Shown here: positions 36,880 to 51,130 of the stretch, piece by piece
Layout of the letters: each line of letters starts with the position of its first letter
Numbering within the stretch: the stretch's first letter is position 1
NCBI GenBank assembly: GCA_029721515.1
Contig: CM056567.1
Location: forward strand, 11,486,007-11,550,006
Length of the DNA: 64,000 nucleotides
Reading direction: 5' to 3'
DNA from: Synanceia verrucosa
Taxonomy: Eukaryota; Chordata; Actinopteri; Perciformes; Synanceiidae
Notes under the pieces: model-generated
Databases searched by the model: none
The model's input: the letters and a program-made list of their open reading frames with translations, nothing else
Told to the model about the DNA's origin: nothing
Translations under genes and position numbers: made by a program

Positions 36880-37160
36880 CTCAAAGGAGAGAGAGGAGGG
36901 GGAGTAGAGATTGAGCTAGGTGCTTGAATAATGCCTCATGCAGTGTTGATAACCTTTCAGCTTATTATCCCAATTAGAGTACACAGCTGGAGGAGAAAAT
37001 TAATTCAACACCGGGCCATTTTGTTTGTTTATTTACCGATGTGTGCGAATTGGAATGGGATAAACAGAGCTTGATGATCAGGGCTTCTGTTTGGGGGCCA
37101 CAATAACGGTCATTGCTTTAACCAGACGCACAATGCAGCCATTTAATTTCCACTGCAACT
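36880..37160. other. candidate conserved non-coding element
   Basis: Repeat-free and information-dense, with homeodomain-type cores (cccaattagag, aaattaattca) and a CAAT/GATA mixture. Texture only; not tested. Confidence 0.25.
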
Positions 37161-38161
37161 TTAAAGATGCACTAGGTCCAATAAACACTATCTGTTCGTT
37201 AGGTAAATTAATGATCGCATTTGTATAATTACGTATAACAAGGAGCTGATTTTATAGTCAGAAATTTCGAATGAAAGAGTAGTCACAAAGTAAGTCACAT
37301 GACATTAAACACTGAAGACAAATGAGCCACAGTCACAAGGCCAACAGCACGAACTATAAGGTGAAGAAAAAAAGATGGGGACTTAGTAATCAAGCAGCAG
37401 ATGGAGAATTTTCTTTTGAGATCACACAGTAGGCACATTTTAAACTGAAAGATATATGTGAGCCAACAGGAAATAGTACTTTCCTACATTCTCCTCGTGC
37501 CATAATGTGGGTTTCCTGTGAACTGGTGTAATTCCCCTCCCAAGGGGACAAGGTTGTTCCACATGAGCTGGTTCCCTAATAACCAACCCAAGCCTCCCTG
37601 TGAAAAATCCATTAAGGTCAAGTCATGCATAGTTGATTGAACATCTCGTCTGGTGGTCTGCTAAGGAGAGCCATGAGCCTAAGAATACCACATTAATCAG
37701 AGGCAAAATGTTTTTATGGTTATGGAACCGCAGATGTTCTTTAGGGGACTTTTTGGCACATTTGTATCATTAGTGCACTAGTCTGATTTAGCAGCATATT
37801 TTCAGCAATGAGGTGATGTATGAGCATGAAGTCTCATGTAAACAAATGGAAGGGACCTTTAAATTGCAGCCCAAACAGTCCAGAGGGAGTTTCTGTGGTT
37901 GTAACCTCGAGGGAAGAGCTGGCAGCTCTCACCCACTAAATATTACTCCACTCTCCAAAAAACCATGATGACAGTAACCTGCTGTTGTGCGAACGCAAAG
38001 AGGTGCTTCAAGAGCACCCTGATCTCTCCTCCACCTCCTTCTATTCACAGCCAGCCTGTGTTCTCCCTGCTCCATTAGTTCAGACACTGCATCCATCCCA
38101 CCGAGCCTCGCACGGGGGAGGCAGAACCAAGGACGTCACCGTCTGATGCCGTGTGTGTTCT

Positions 38162-38182
38162 TGTGTGTGTGTGTGTGTGTGT
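38162..38182. repeat. (TG)n microsatellite
   Basis: About ten TG units. Confidence 0.9.
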
Positions 38183-38587
38183 TTTGTATTGTGGTGGTGG
38201 AGTGTAGCAGCTATACGAAATGATGCAGCCAAGCATGAAATCACCTCTCTTCAGCTTTAAAGGGCTTACATGGATTTTTAATGATGAGCCCATATCTTTT
38301 ATATGCCAAATATACTCAATGACTCCATTCTTTTTAATGCATATTTAACAGTAAGAAAGAGGACGGGACTATAACAAGATTAATGGGATATGCATAGATG
38401 CAGGTGTCTCTCTCTCTTTGGGTTAACACTGTTGGTGTCATGTTACATGAGGCAGGCCTTTGCATATTTAATTCAGTGATTTTTGTGGGTTAAGCAAACC
38501 AGCAACTGGGCAAGAGGGTGAATGAAATAATAATCTAAAAATAACCAATTACCAAATAGAGCAGTATATGGTTTACAACATATTGTC

Positions 38588-38690
38588 ATAGGCCTGTCAC
38601 AATAACTACTGTTGTTATGATATATTCGCTGAGTTCTTGCAATAAACTATATTACTGTCATTTTAAGATCACTGAGATGCCACTGAGAAT
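38588..38690 (+). mobile_element. hAT-like MITE fragment
   Basis: Sequence from cataggcctgtcacaataac through gcaataaactatattactgt matches the order of a common vertebrate MITE (aggcctgtcacgataac... gcgataaac). The second end is not clear. Confidence 0.4.
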
Positions 38691-38989
38691 GATAACAGAA
38701 TAGGGGAACTTACAGTATACACGTTATGTTATTTTATGTTATGTTAGTACAGTGTTTACTTTCATCACTAGAAACAAATTCTGCTTGCCAAGGTGTGTGT
38801 CAAAGCAGTGCAGAGGTGAGATAGTACTTGCATTTCACGACAAGTGCCGCAACGGCTCCCATATGCTCAGCACAGTGAAAAAACTCTTGACAAGTCTGCG
38901 GCTGTATCACCAGAGGGTGAAGCCAATCAAATTAATCACTTACTCTTCAACTCTTTGGGGAATCCCTGTGAGCATGAATAGAGAAAACT

Positions 38990-39260
38990 GTTTTTATAAT
39001 GGGGCATGACCCACCGATAAGTACCACGGGTGAAGTGCGTGATTAAATTAATGGATGTTGGCCACATGTTGCTGGTGGGATACATCCAAATGTGAAGGGG
39101 GAAAAAAATCAACACCCACGCCATTATGGGGAGTTTTGGAAATTTAAATAATTATGGGCTGCTATTCAAAAGCCAATTCGCTTGAGGAGTTTCACTCCAG
39201 GATGTAATTGTGTCAAGAGGAGATAGAGGGCATCGGTCATCAATGCCCCATTTCTCATCT
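38990..39260. other. candidate conserved non-coding element
   Basis: Repeat-free with several TAAT/ATTA cores (gattaaattaatgg, aataattatggg). Inference from texture. Confidence 0.25.
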
Positions 39261-39783
39261 GCAGAGACTCGCAGGAAACATGTTTGCCTTATTGGTCCTT
39301 TTTAACTGAGTAACTGTGGCTGCATAGTCCAGATTCAGTAATGAATCAATTTGCATGGCATTTCTGCACCAAAGGCACTTCTTGTCATTGTTGGTGTGAA
39401 CGCCTACGGCGCTCTGAAGAAGAGCGAAGGCTTGTCATCAGAAAAAAAGAGCCTCAGCATGTGTGACAAACACTTTACTGGGAGTCTTTACACAGCCGAG
39501 GGCTTCCTCGTCGGCACTCAAGCATGTTGCCGCTGTCAGTGGGAACACTCACCTCTCCGAGCCACCGATGTTCAGGTTACAAGTCAATAGAGGGAAATTG
39601 TATGCAAATGTGACCTTCAGTTAAGTTGCCCATCTCTCTGCAATTTAGGACAGTTTGTTCAATTTTCATTTAAGTAACTCAATAATTGCTCATCTGCCTG
39701 GACTGGAGGGAGAGTCAGACAAACTCACATATTCATACACAAGTGAATTTTAAAAAGATGGAGATCAGGAAAGAATAATGCCA

Positions 39784-39813
39784 TTTTCTTTTCTTTTCTT
39801 TTCATTTTCTTTC
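39784..39813. repeat. (TTTTC)n short tandem repeat
   Basis: About five imperfect units. Confidence 0.8.
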
Positions 39814-41699
39814 TATTGCTGTGAGAGGACACTACATTTAATAAACCTCGTTCTCATTCCTCACATTATACACTGACGTCATATCACATGTAAGGCATGT
39901 CTTTAATTAGTTTGTGCAACTAATATAAGTATGGCATATTCATTTTTACATTAGTTCATTAGTTATCCAACAAATTTACAGCAAAGCCTTCAACAGTTTC
40001 CTTAAATACCTCCCATTGATCAGTAGTGCAACAATATGTATAAATAAGATAATAAACCACATATACATCTATACAAAACAATATAATCATCCCCTTCTTA
40101 TTTTTTCCACATTATATCATTATTCTCAATTGATAAAAAAATTGCAAGATGAAGATCAATGACTGTAAATACAGAATACATGTTTACAGAATAGTCTTTA
40201 GTAAATACAACCTTTCATCTCAACCTGCCAATGGGTAAAAATGTTGAATATCCATTTCTCAGTATAAGGCAGCAAATTCTGTCTTCTTATGGTTTTATTA
40301 TTCACACAAATCTTTGAAAACGATGTAGTCAAATCCCTTTCTCAACTTAACATTTATGAATAACAGTAACCACTGTAAGAAGTCTGTATTTCAACTTAAC
40401 ACATCCATCCATGAAACTACATTTCAAGCAGTTCTCAAAGGATGACCTGCGACACATCATATTCAAACAACTCTGCTATCATGAACTACAGAGCTAAAAG
40501 CAAGTATTAAGCCACTCAGGGAAAAGAGATTTATAAAAAGAAACCATCATATTTTGAAGTGAAAGTTATGAAAACAAAGTTGCAGTTTTACAATGATTTG
40601 AAATTTGTTATGGGAATTAAGTGATGCTTTTACGTGATCGTACTTGAAGAGAAGAGTCATAATATTATGTAATCATCATTGGAAGAAAACTTTTTGGAAT
40701 AATCGCGTTAACGCGCTCATTTCAACTAGCACTACATTTTAGTAAAGATATTTTTAAAATATACATATAAAATACAAATTGGGAGAAAAACATCATAATA
40801 AAGCGAATATGTTATGAGAATAAGTCGCAATTTAGGGTTAGAATAGGTCACAAGACTCGCGATATCCATTTGTTGAGGACGTGTCAGCTGTTTGTGATTG
40901 TGTTGTTGGTACTGTAGCAAGTACTGATTATAAAGTTTGTGTTTAAGCTTTTATTTTTGAAACTTCTACTGTAGAGGTGTAAGATAACTGTCAAATCATT
41001 GATAACTGTCAAGGAGTCAGCCATGTGGAGTGTAAATATAAGGTGATGTTCTGAAAGATATTGGTTGAATTAAGCCAAAATCCTGTCTGTTAGAGGCTTA
41101 CTGAGTACCATTATGACAGGACGATTTGAAAAAAATATGAATCAAGAGGCACAGTGCAGTACAGGTCAGGAACAGGGTAAACTTAAAGCTGCTGCTGGTT
41201 GATGGAACTTCTGGCTGGTACAAACTCTAGATACAATGTCATCACTTATTGATGGCCAGACATCCTCTTTCTTCCTTTGTTGCTTCCACTTCTCGGTGTC
41301 CTCTGTGTAACACTGTCAAGCAGGCTAGTCTGAGTGCAGTGATTTAGGTATAACTGCTCTGTTTCCTCTCGGCAGGTTGTTGTTCACAACAGTGAGCTCA
41401 TAAGGGAAAGCTGAGAATGACCCCACTTCATCTGGGATGCCGCATGCACATGTTGGTTGTTCTTTCTCAGCGGAGCAACTAAGTGTTTGTCAGTGCTGTC
41501 TGCAGTTGTGTATTTGAAGACTTCCTCCAGGCAAAGTGGAAGATATCAGTTGGACAGACATCACCTTAAACTCTTCTTGTTCCTCCTTCTGGGAGCTGAA
41601 GCTGTGTATTACAAAGAAGATTAGCAAAAAGATTATTTCTGTAGCCAGCATGCTAGGTCCATGTTCAATGGCTTCTTATGGATTGTTACCAAACAATGT

Positions 41700-41795
41700 A
41701 AACAAGGAGTCCCACAGGGTTGTGTTCTTGGCCCATTCCTCTTCACGTTAGATATAAATGACTCACCAGAATCATGTTGCAGCATTTGTATCCAG
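41700..41795 (+). pseudogene. non-LTR retrotransposon (LINE) RT fragment
   Basis: One frame reads KQGVPQGCVLGPFLFTLDIN then DSPESCCS and meets a stop at 41796. This is RT motif B of LINE elements, whose usual form is QGVPQGSVLGPLLF-x-x-YIND. Upstream and downstream are too decayed to follow. The frame is short and has no YxDD box, so this is an old, dead fragment. A LINE of the L2/Rex kind is possible. Confidence 0.65.
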
Positions 41796-43739
41796 TAGAA
41801 CTGTTTTGTTAGCTTCCACGCACTTACTGTACAGTCTTTGCAGCATGGATAGGAAACTCTGTCTCATGTGTAAACTATGTCTGTTAACATATCAGAAGTT
41901 ATTAGGTTAAATACAGAGGTTAATGGACAAAACTTTGAACCAGTTTTGGATGTAAATACATGCTGGCCATCTTTTGGATTTCGATCAAAAATTAGGAAAG
42001 GTGAATAAGGTTGTAACAGTAAAGTGACTGTTTACTGCTGACTTTCATGCATGTTATGACCTCTTCATATTTAAGTTATTGTGGGACTTCCTGACCACTT
42101 CTTGAGCTTCTCCCTACCCGCAATGCTCAATGATGATCATGACTGGGAGCTTTTTAATCTCAAGGTGAAAGAGGTTTTAAAGAGGATATACAGGGCTGTA
42201 TTGGGCAAAGGCCCAGTTCCAGTGACTGTGAGCTGATTTTCACCAGCTTATCTAACACAATTGACCACTGCCACGATTTCTTTGGAAAACTTCAAAAGTT
42301 GTGTTACTTCCAAAGGGCATTCTTTGGAACTGTGCAGGATAATGAGACCGATTTGAATGGAAAAAATGGCACTTGCCATTTGTGCTGCTACACATGGGAA
42401 CGAAGATACATTCTGGCTTTGTGCCTTTGCAGATGCAGACATTAGTCTCACATTAATGAATGTCTGCCATACTGGATATCCATTCTATAGGCTTCTCCAG
42501 TCCTACAGCTTGCATCGCTAATGTGATGCGTCCTGTGCACCGTAACATGCACCGTTGCTCATGGTGATCATTGCTCTAGTTTTACCATGCATTTTAATTT
42601 ACCTTTAATTTTGTTGTTGTCTTATCCGTACAGAACAGCCCTGTCTCCTACAAGATCATGTACCCATACGACTACTCTCAGCTTTAAACATAAAGGTATT
42701 ACTGTAAATTAACCCTTTGAGTGCCAGCCATTTTATAAAACACAAAGTGTCTGGTGCAAGTGTTTTTGCCCATTTTGAGTCATATATCAAGACCCACAGA
42801 ATATTTTGTACTGTGTCTTCATTCTTGTTTTATCAGAGGTAGAGTAGAGGCCACTGCCACAAAAAACACCGCTTTTTCTCCAGAATCCATCTGTTTTGCT
42901 CTCTAATCACGATCGTCCCCACCTCCTGCTTTGATCTCTGTGGTGTATACCATCTCTTTATGCTCCAACTACATCTCCCAGAAGCCCCAAATTACTCATA
43001 GGCTGCGGGAGACCATGATCATTGACCCGCTGCCGAAAAAACAAGCGTCAGATTTTAAATACATCAAAGAGTTAACTAACCCATTCTCCACTCCAGTCTC
43101 CTTCCACCAACTCTTCCCATCAAAAACTCCACCAGAAATGTTTTTAATTTGCAGTTTAGTACTCCTCAATTGTTTCTCTGGAGTTTTGATACCTTTTATT
43201 TGGTTCTGGATTACATTTTTATTTGGATTTTCTGAGAGCAGGATTTTGCCTTAATCTTCTACCTCTGGTTCTGAAAGTCTAAGTATACAGGCTTTGTTTA
43301 GCCTGTGAGCGGAAATCTCCTTCATTACATATCTCTCAAGATTATCAGCATCTATGGCAACACAGAGGAACCTAGATAGTGTTGCTGTGTTAAGTAACAT
43401 CGCCTAACAGAATTTGCTGTCAACTATTTTCATTGGCACTTTTCAGTCGAAAGTAGTTCAAATAAAAACTGTGCAGAGTGGATTTTTCAGAGTAACTAAG
43501 TTGTATTTCTAGAAAGCTCATTTTAAATGTTTTATTTTTTTCAATACTGTGAGCACAAGGAACAAAATTGCATCCACTTCCATTGTTGGGGTGTCAGCAG
43601 AAATCTCAGAGACTGATATCTCAAAACCTGGTCTAATAAAACCAAACCTGCTTGGCTCAAAGCATGTAGAATTTATATTTTTAATTTATAATATAATTTA
43701 TTATTTTTATTGATTTGAGGGAACTGACCCATCAAGTGC

Positions 43740-43811
43740 ATACATATCTACATATATATACGTATGTGTGTGTGTATATATATATGTGTGTGTGTATATA
43801 TACATATATAT

Positions 43812-43905
<94 letters not shown>

Positions 43906-43919
43906 AAATATATATATAT

Positions 43920-43995
<76 letters not shown>
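43740..43995. repeat. compound (TA)n/(TG)n/(CA)n microsatellite, about 255 bp
   Basis: Alternating purine-pyrimidine throughout, mostly TA, with TG blocks at 43764-43795, a CA block near 43812 and a closing TG block at 43970-43995. The open frames across it (Tyr-Ile repeats on both strands) are artefacts. Confidence 0.95.
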
Positions 43996-46900
43996 ATACA
44001 TTAAATGTAAAGCATTTATATGTCAAAACAGTTTTGTCTGGTCTTAAAACACTGTACACAATTTACTTGGCATTTCCAAGCAAATTGAACCATTATGTAT
44101 GTCTTACTTTCACTGTATAAAATGATAACTTTTACATAATTCTGCAACAAAAAGGTGACTATTTGCATAAGGTCTGGTGCATTTAACTGTCGTTAGGCTG
44201 CAGTAGAGTGGGAGAGTGCTATTGGTTTATGGTTCAAATCCAGCTGTTCACAGTGTAAATTAATTAAGTCAGACACTGCGGTTTAAGCCACGGAAGTTTC
44301 ATTAATCATTGGATTTAATGTAACTGGCAGCTAATAATCAATTGATAATGCTGGTAAATATCTTGCACTGGTCAGATTTATGTGTTTACTTTTCTCTAAA
44401 TAAAAACAACAGTAATGGTTGTTACAAACTGTACAAAACCACAAAGTCTTCGATGGAGAAGGTCGGGATGGATGGACGGGGTTCACAGGAGGTAACTGCC
44501 TCCTGCTTCGTTCTGACAACACTGGTCATTATTGTAAGGACAAAGGTTGCAAGGAAATAGTCATTTAAACCCACATCATCCCTTTCCCTAACCAAGTTTT
44601 GCATACAACAAACCATAGTAGCAGGAGAACAATGTGTGATTTTGAGGACTTGCTAGTTTTAAGTCTGGTATGTAATCTTTTTTTTCCCCATTTCATCCAT
44701 TGCTTTTCAGGCTCCAGTATAACTACTGATGCTTCAGGTGCACCTATACAATGTTTCTGCAGCAGCGATATTGTAATCTGCTTCCCAGTTAGTTCCTTTG
44801 TGCATTTGCACTGTCTATACTTAGTCCTGTATATGTTGTACATTGTTAAGGAACATTTCCCAGAAAAAAATGGTGCATAACAATATTTCAAAAGGAAACA
44901 AAGGAAAGTAAGAAAAGCAGGAATATGGTCTTTGTTCCATAATCTCTGAGCACTGGTCCTTAGTATCTGACAGCTGAAAGTTTGTGGGTAGGCAGACAGA
45001 TTGTCAGTCTGGGACGATTTGTCATGCAGGGCCTGGCGGGTCTCCATTCAGTTTCAGACACTCTGGCCCGACGCTTGCACTGCTGACAGGATTGTCAGAG
45101 CTATTTGTCACAGCTCTGTTTAGTGATCAGATTGGTTGCACCCTCTATGGCCTCTTCGTCTCATATCCACAACAACTGGCAACAGTTAAACCATTCCCTC
45201 TTAATCAAATTATCCATTCTTCTGTATGGATGTTTGTTTTCCTTCCTTTTGAACTTCAATGACAGAAGACAGAGGTTCACATTCACATTCACATTGTTCG
45301 CCAACTAAACTGACCAACTCTGAATGTTGCAGTTGGGGTACACAATGTGAGAACTCATTACTTTGAATAAAGTGGAGTTTGAACGCTTGCATACATTGTT
45401 GGTTTGGAACCATCAGGGACTGCTGTCTGAAGGCTATATGCTAGCAATTACTTACTGTATAAGAATATTGGTCTGGTTAAACCAGATTGCGGGACATGCT
45501 GAGCAGTGACTGCCTGTAAAAATACATAGAAATATTACACGAAAATAGAAAATGCAATGTTTAACGTGGCTTTTTCAAACATTCCCCTGAACACCTCATT
45601 TTTCGGATTTACCGCCATGCTTGTCTGATTGGTCCACTGAATTGTTATAACATTTGGTATGACCATTTTGTTTTGTTTTGTTTTATTAACCACATTTAAA
45701 ACTTTTTACGTGTAACCATATTAAATACTTGTCCCTCAAAGCAGAACTGAGTACGCACTTAAATTTCATGGGAACGTAATTTGATAGAAAACAGTTTTAA
45801 CAAAATCCCTGAAAACAAAACAATGAGCTGAAAGACACTAAAATGCTTTGAAGAGGTGAGGGGAACTGCAGTCTGGAGATAACTCTCTGGGAGTTTGGCA
45901 CGACAGGCAACCATTTCCACATTAAATATCTGACCCTTTGTTAATGTCAAAATAACGATTAGTGCAGCTTTAATGGCTTTATAGATGTACATACAGTAAT
46001 GTTCTGCTTTATAATTTGGATCACATCCAAATATCGGACTCCTCATTTTACACACAGACATAGTTGTGGTGGAGATACAGCATATTATACTGTACGCACA
46101 GAGCTAGTTCCAGGAAGTTAGTGAATAAAGCAATGTAATATTGATTTAATTTTCCTCATCACTCATGTAAAACTCAATAGGGATTTGTTGCCTCTTAAGT
46201 TCTTCCCAATCCCACCGCGAGCCAGATAGTCAGGTAGATGGATCGAGCTGATTGTTGGCCTGGGATCCTCTTTTATTTCATGCTCCAATATTTTTTTTCC
46301 TTTCTTTTTTTAACCATCTTGCATCAGTAAGAGAACCCGTCCGACTTTCTGTACAAATTATACATTCATTTTAAAAGTTTCCAACTTTTGCAGGAGGTCT
46401 CAATCATACTGAAAGATAAAAGCCTGGTTCATTGTTGTAAATCCAATTGCATCTGGTCTTTACTATTTCAGTAACATGGAAAGAATAACTATGTGTTTGA
46501 AAGAAAGCCATTATTAAATAATGTTAACAGTAGTTGTCATTAAATGCACAGTATGTTACAGAAAAATTAATGGCAACCAGAAATATGTGACTTGTTTTCT
46601 CCTCCCTTTAATCCTTCTCTCCATTTCTTCCCTGCGCTTTATCTCTCTCCTTTTGACTCTCACTTCAGAAAATGAACTGTATTAAATTAACTGTGTTGGC
46701 ATCCACAGGGAAATCAATAGACAAAAAGGCTGGGATTGTGGAACTTCACCGTCCCAAAGATTTTTTTTTTTTTGATTGAACAAAGGAAAGTTGCGTTTCT
46801 CGTATGGATTTTCAAACTCTCAATAATTATTTTTTTTCTTCATAGATCAAATTAAACAAACTGAACTAAAAGCTGGCTGTGGATGTGCGAGTTGACAAGA

Positions 46901-48099
46901 TGATGACAGATATGAAAAAAAAAAAAAATCACACAATCAGATGATGCTGAAATCCACAGCAATTTAGAATACCAACACTGTCAAACACAGTTGGAATTAG
47001 GGTCATGTAATTTGGGAGGTGCGAGGAAAGCCGGTATAAGCCCACAGTGCCGCTGTATAGCTCCATCACAAATGAATGAATGCAGGAATTTGATGTTGCG
47101 AATCTCTGTCAATGACTATGTGACGCTGCTCACTTAAGTTATGATTTGTGAGAGCCCTCTTATCTAAATGACCATGATGCTTATGTTTTGGCTCATTTAC
47201 TATAATGCTTTTCATGTTACACATTTAATGGCTTTAAAAAATAGTCCATAATAGTGTCAGATACAGTATGTGAGCAGTGGAGTGAAATAAAATGTATGAT
47301 CCTTTAACCTTTTGTGGCATATATTCTTTAAGTATATATTTTATCACTCCAGGAAGGAAAAACGTATTATTAGATTGTAAAATAAGTTTTATTATTGACT
47401 TTAGCACCGAATATCCTCAGAGATCTAATATTTAAATGTGTTTGGAGCAATAATTTATTTTGCTTCTGGGTCTCTGATGCACTTCACTATACAAGCACGT
47501 CTCCTACTCTCCACATTTTTATGTGTCTGAAAAGTTTTGAGGAAACAACTAATAAAATTCAGAAAAAATTCAGGCTTTGATTAAATACTGAGAAGGTAAA
47601 CATAACGGAGTCCTAAAATAGGCCATAATTTAAATGTCATTACATTTTTAAATTCAGAAAATCATCAGTCGTAACAATTCATTAAGAGGGGAATGTCAAT
47701 TTCCAAATTCTGAAACAATATTTAGATATAATATATTTTGGGAATTCACAAAGTTCTCGGGTATTGACATTAGAACCAGCACATTTTACTGAGTATACTT
47801 CCTGATAAAGTGATGGAAGGAGGTCACATTTCTTGACACAGAAATTGGCTTAATTGTAGATTTTTTGAGAGCAAGGGATCATACCGGAAGTTTAGTCTTT
47901 TTTTTATACTTTTTACTTTTATTTATTTCATTGTATTTGTTTTTGTTATTAAATCCTTTGTATGGCTAATACTAAAGCTACAATGGTCAATCCAAGTCTA
48001 GATATTTGATGTTTTGCTCATGCCCTCCAAGTTGAATGTTTTCTGTATTATATATGCTGACTTAATAAAAATGACAAACTCACAGTGAAAAGAAGTCAG
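43996..48099. other. intergenic, no gene seen
   Basis: It contains (TTCACA)n at 45276-45295 and T or A runs near 46,760 and 46,915. The 44,450-44,620 part recalls a teleost repeat, not certain. Confidence 0.5.
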
Positions 48100-48215
48100 A
48101 AGACCAGTCAAGTCATTAGGATTCATTCTATGTGAACAGGAATGTCTGTGCAAAAGTTTGTGCCAATCCATCCAGTAGATATTGAGCTATTTCATCAAAG
48201 TGAGCAGAATGCATC
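48100..48215. repeat. teleost dispersed repeat fragment
   Basis: agtcattaggattcattcta, aatgtctgtgcaaaa and ccaatccatccagtagatat follow the order of a widely repeated teleost sequence (also suspected at 16900-17065). Confidence 0.5.
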
Positions 48216-48528
48216 CTTTGGGCACCATTTCTATCTGTACTGACTTCAATAACAACCATTTTAGTCGTACAGACTGAGCTTGTATCAGCAAAATTTACTC
48301 AAGCTCAGATTTAGTTGTTGAAGTTGAGTATTTAATGTAAAATGAAAATTCTATTGGCTGAGAATTGTATTGAAAACACAATGATTATTGTACCCCTAAT
48401 AAAAAATGAATATTAATGCAGTTGCAGACAGAAAGTAAAACTGGACCGAAGTTGTTGCCATAGCAAAAGCATAGCAGTAAAAACAGTCATAATGGAAAAA
48501 AATCAGAGACAAAGTCAGTGTTTTGAGT

Positions 48529-48661
48529 AGGGCTGTGACAATATCAGATTTTCATAAAACAATTATCACGGCTAAAATAAATGTGTAACATGTGTTACTA
48601 AAACAACATGAATATTTCATTTTTAAATATCACAGTTATAGTCAATAGCGGCACAACCCTA
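48529..48661. mobile_element. hAT-like MITE, 133 bp
   Basis: Terminal inverted repeats tagggctgtgac (left) and cggcacaacccta (right) bound an AT-rich, non-coding core. TAGGG ends are typical of hAT-derived MITEs. No clear 8-bp target duplication is visible. Confidence 0.55.
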
Positions 48662-51130
48662 TTTCTCACCAACTGATGTTATTTCTCCTCATTAGTAACT
48701 AAACACTTCCAGATGCAGACTTGATGTTTGTTTGAATGGACAATCCATCCATTAATAACATTTACAACTGCAGCATGTTGCAAGAATCACACAGAGTCTT
48801 GAGGCCTCATGAGTGTCTCTAAATGCTGATCGCAGCCTGAATGCAGAGCTGTGTTGCAGGCTCATTACGCTGGAGGAACAGTACAGGAAGACAAATGGAG
48901 GAGTTAATGATATCACTCCTTCCAAGAAATAAATTTATGATGTCATTTTGTTATAAATGTCCTTTGGTGGGGCTGTTTCAGGTGATTTGTAATAGTTTGT
49001 AATAGTTGTAAGTGTCAGGGAGGAGACACATGCAGTGGGGCTTTCCAATGGAATACTTGTAGATTCACATCATAGCCTCAGTTTACCTCAACACTGATCC
49101 ATCTCTGTATTCTATTGTTAAGCTTCCCTTCATACTAACTGAGACTCACCCACCTCTCCTTCCACTCACTATAAGTGGTCATTCTCACTTTGCTTTGCAG
49201 TTAGGTCAGACCACATCTGCTGCACTTATTGGTCAGATCATTAGAATCATATGACCAACATGTCCTCAAAACATGATGAGACAGTTGTCTAATGAAGTGA
49301 GCTTCTTGAACTGCCATCAGTTCAGGAGCTCCTCAGCTTTACCAAACTGACTGTTGACCCACAGAATGCAGGTTCAAAGCTCCACTCTGTGTGAGCAGGC
49401 TGAATACGTGCCTGTCTACTTAGTGTCAGATGAAAATTAATAGACACAGATGTACTCCACAGCTTAGGATAATCATGTAGCCCTTGGGGCAGTGGAGAAA
49501 GAAAATCACAGTCTAAATATCTCATTAATTCAAATTCAAGGAGGTCACGTCGAGGTTCTGCCTTCGTGGCACTGACATTTTAATCAGAAGTCCGTCCAAG
49601 TCTCCATTAATAGAATAATGGAGATTATGATAGCAGGCATTGTGTGGTAATACCCCTGCACATTTTGAGTGAGGCGTTCACTGTTTCTCTCTGGAATCCA
49701 CCTGTGAAATGTTCCAGCATTGATCGCTGCTCTGTTGCTGATCCTGAGGAGATATTTATCTCTATTCTGCCTCTCCACCATGAGCTACACCACCTCCCTT
49801 AGATGCAGGTATGATCTTTGTTTAATTTATAGCCTGAGGTCCTGCTAAATGACACTCTTATACATTTGAGCTGTAAAGGAGGTATGTTTCACCGACAGGT
49901 CCCGTGATTCAATAATCCAGTATATATGGGGAGCATTTTTATTCTGATCTCTCACTCTGTGTGTGTGTGTGTGTGTGTGTGCGTGTTTTCACAGCATTCA
50001 GTATTCTTGAGTGCCACTCAGTGTTTTCACAGGATTAGGGCTGATGATTCAACGTGTTGCAAAACAAGTATGAGAGGAATGTCAAAAGACATTTTCAACA
50101 TTAATTTGTGGCATCTTCAAGGCGTGATAATTTCACTTTTTCAAAATGAATTAGCAAGGACTGCATAATGAAAGGGGCAACCTAACTGTTGTAGAAATAA
50201 GACCAGCAGTAAATCAAGCAATTCTCATTGCAAAACCAATGATTAAATACGCAAGTTAGTTCCTTCCAAAGCTTAAAAATCAATAAGAATCAGGTGAGAT
50301 TCTGCTTCACAGAGCGTGATGTTTCCTGAGTACATGCATTGTCTAGGTGTGTGTTTTTAATTAACTACTTTAAACACACTCATGCTGACTTTGTGAATTG
50401 AACCTATGGTGCATAAAGGAGAAGATGTGTCTCACGTATTTCCAAATAGAGTCAGCACAGATAAGGAGGAGATAATAATAAAACTCATTTCAGTTATCGA
50501 GGATGGATTATCCCAGCAGGAGCCCCGGGGGGCCACACTATGCTCAATCACCATTCAACCCTCTCAATAAACCCAAAATGTTTACCGCATCCAGCTGACT
50601 ACTGTTATGTCATCAACTGAGACTCACTTTCTAACCATTTTATTTGTTTCAGTTGTAAAATCTCCTTAGTGTCATCTCATGGACTCTAGTGCAGTTATTT
50701 AATGTTTCAACATATATTCCTGTTATCTATTGGTTAAACTCCAGTTATTATACTTTCAGTGTTCATGTTGATTTATTGTGTCTGTGGCTTTTTATTTACT
50801 GCACTGTTAACATTTGAACTTATGTTGGTCTTTATATCGCATAAGTGTGTTTGGAAGCCAACTGAGCTCACACGATATCCAGTACGTAGTAATTTTGCTG
50901 ATGCATAAAAATGCCTATATGAGAATTACAATAAAACAGTGCTTTTCTTTCTTCTAGAGTCTCCCATCTCTTTTCATTGTGGCTGCCAGCAGTCAGGCCA
51001 GGTGAGGGTGAGACATGATTGGAGAAGCTTTCTGTCCATATTAGGTTGTGCAGTGAATGTGAATGTGTTCTACAGTATGAGGGGTGATTCATGGACAAAA
51101 CCAGCACCTGGATAGGAAGCTCATGGTCAG
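48662..51130. other. intergenic with (TG)n
   Basis: A TG run lies at 49958-49981. No gene recognised. Confidence 0.55.

Larger units (their letters stand above)
37161..38980. other. intergenic with microsatellite and MITE fragment
   Basis: It holds a TG run at 38162-38182 and a MITE-like fragment near 38588. No gene seen. Confidence 0.55.
39261..43700. other. intergenic with a LINE fragment
   Basis: It holds a TTTTC run at 39784-39813 and a reverse-transcriptase fragment at 41700-41795. No host gene seen. Confidence 0.55.

Noticed and set aside
43707..44059. Overlapping Tyr-Ile repeat frames on both strands
   Set aside because: Artefacts of the TA/TG/CA microsatellite.
44565..45047. 160-codon open frame on the - strand
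   Set aside because: No domain; part of the region recalls a dispersed teleost repeat, so it is more likely repeat sequence than a gene.
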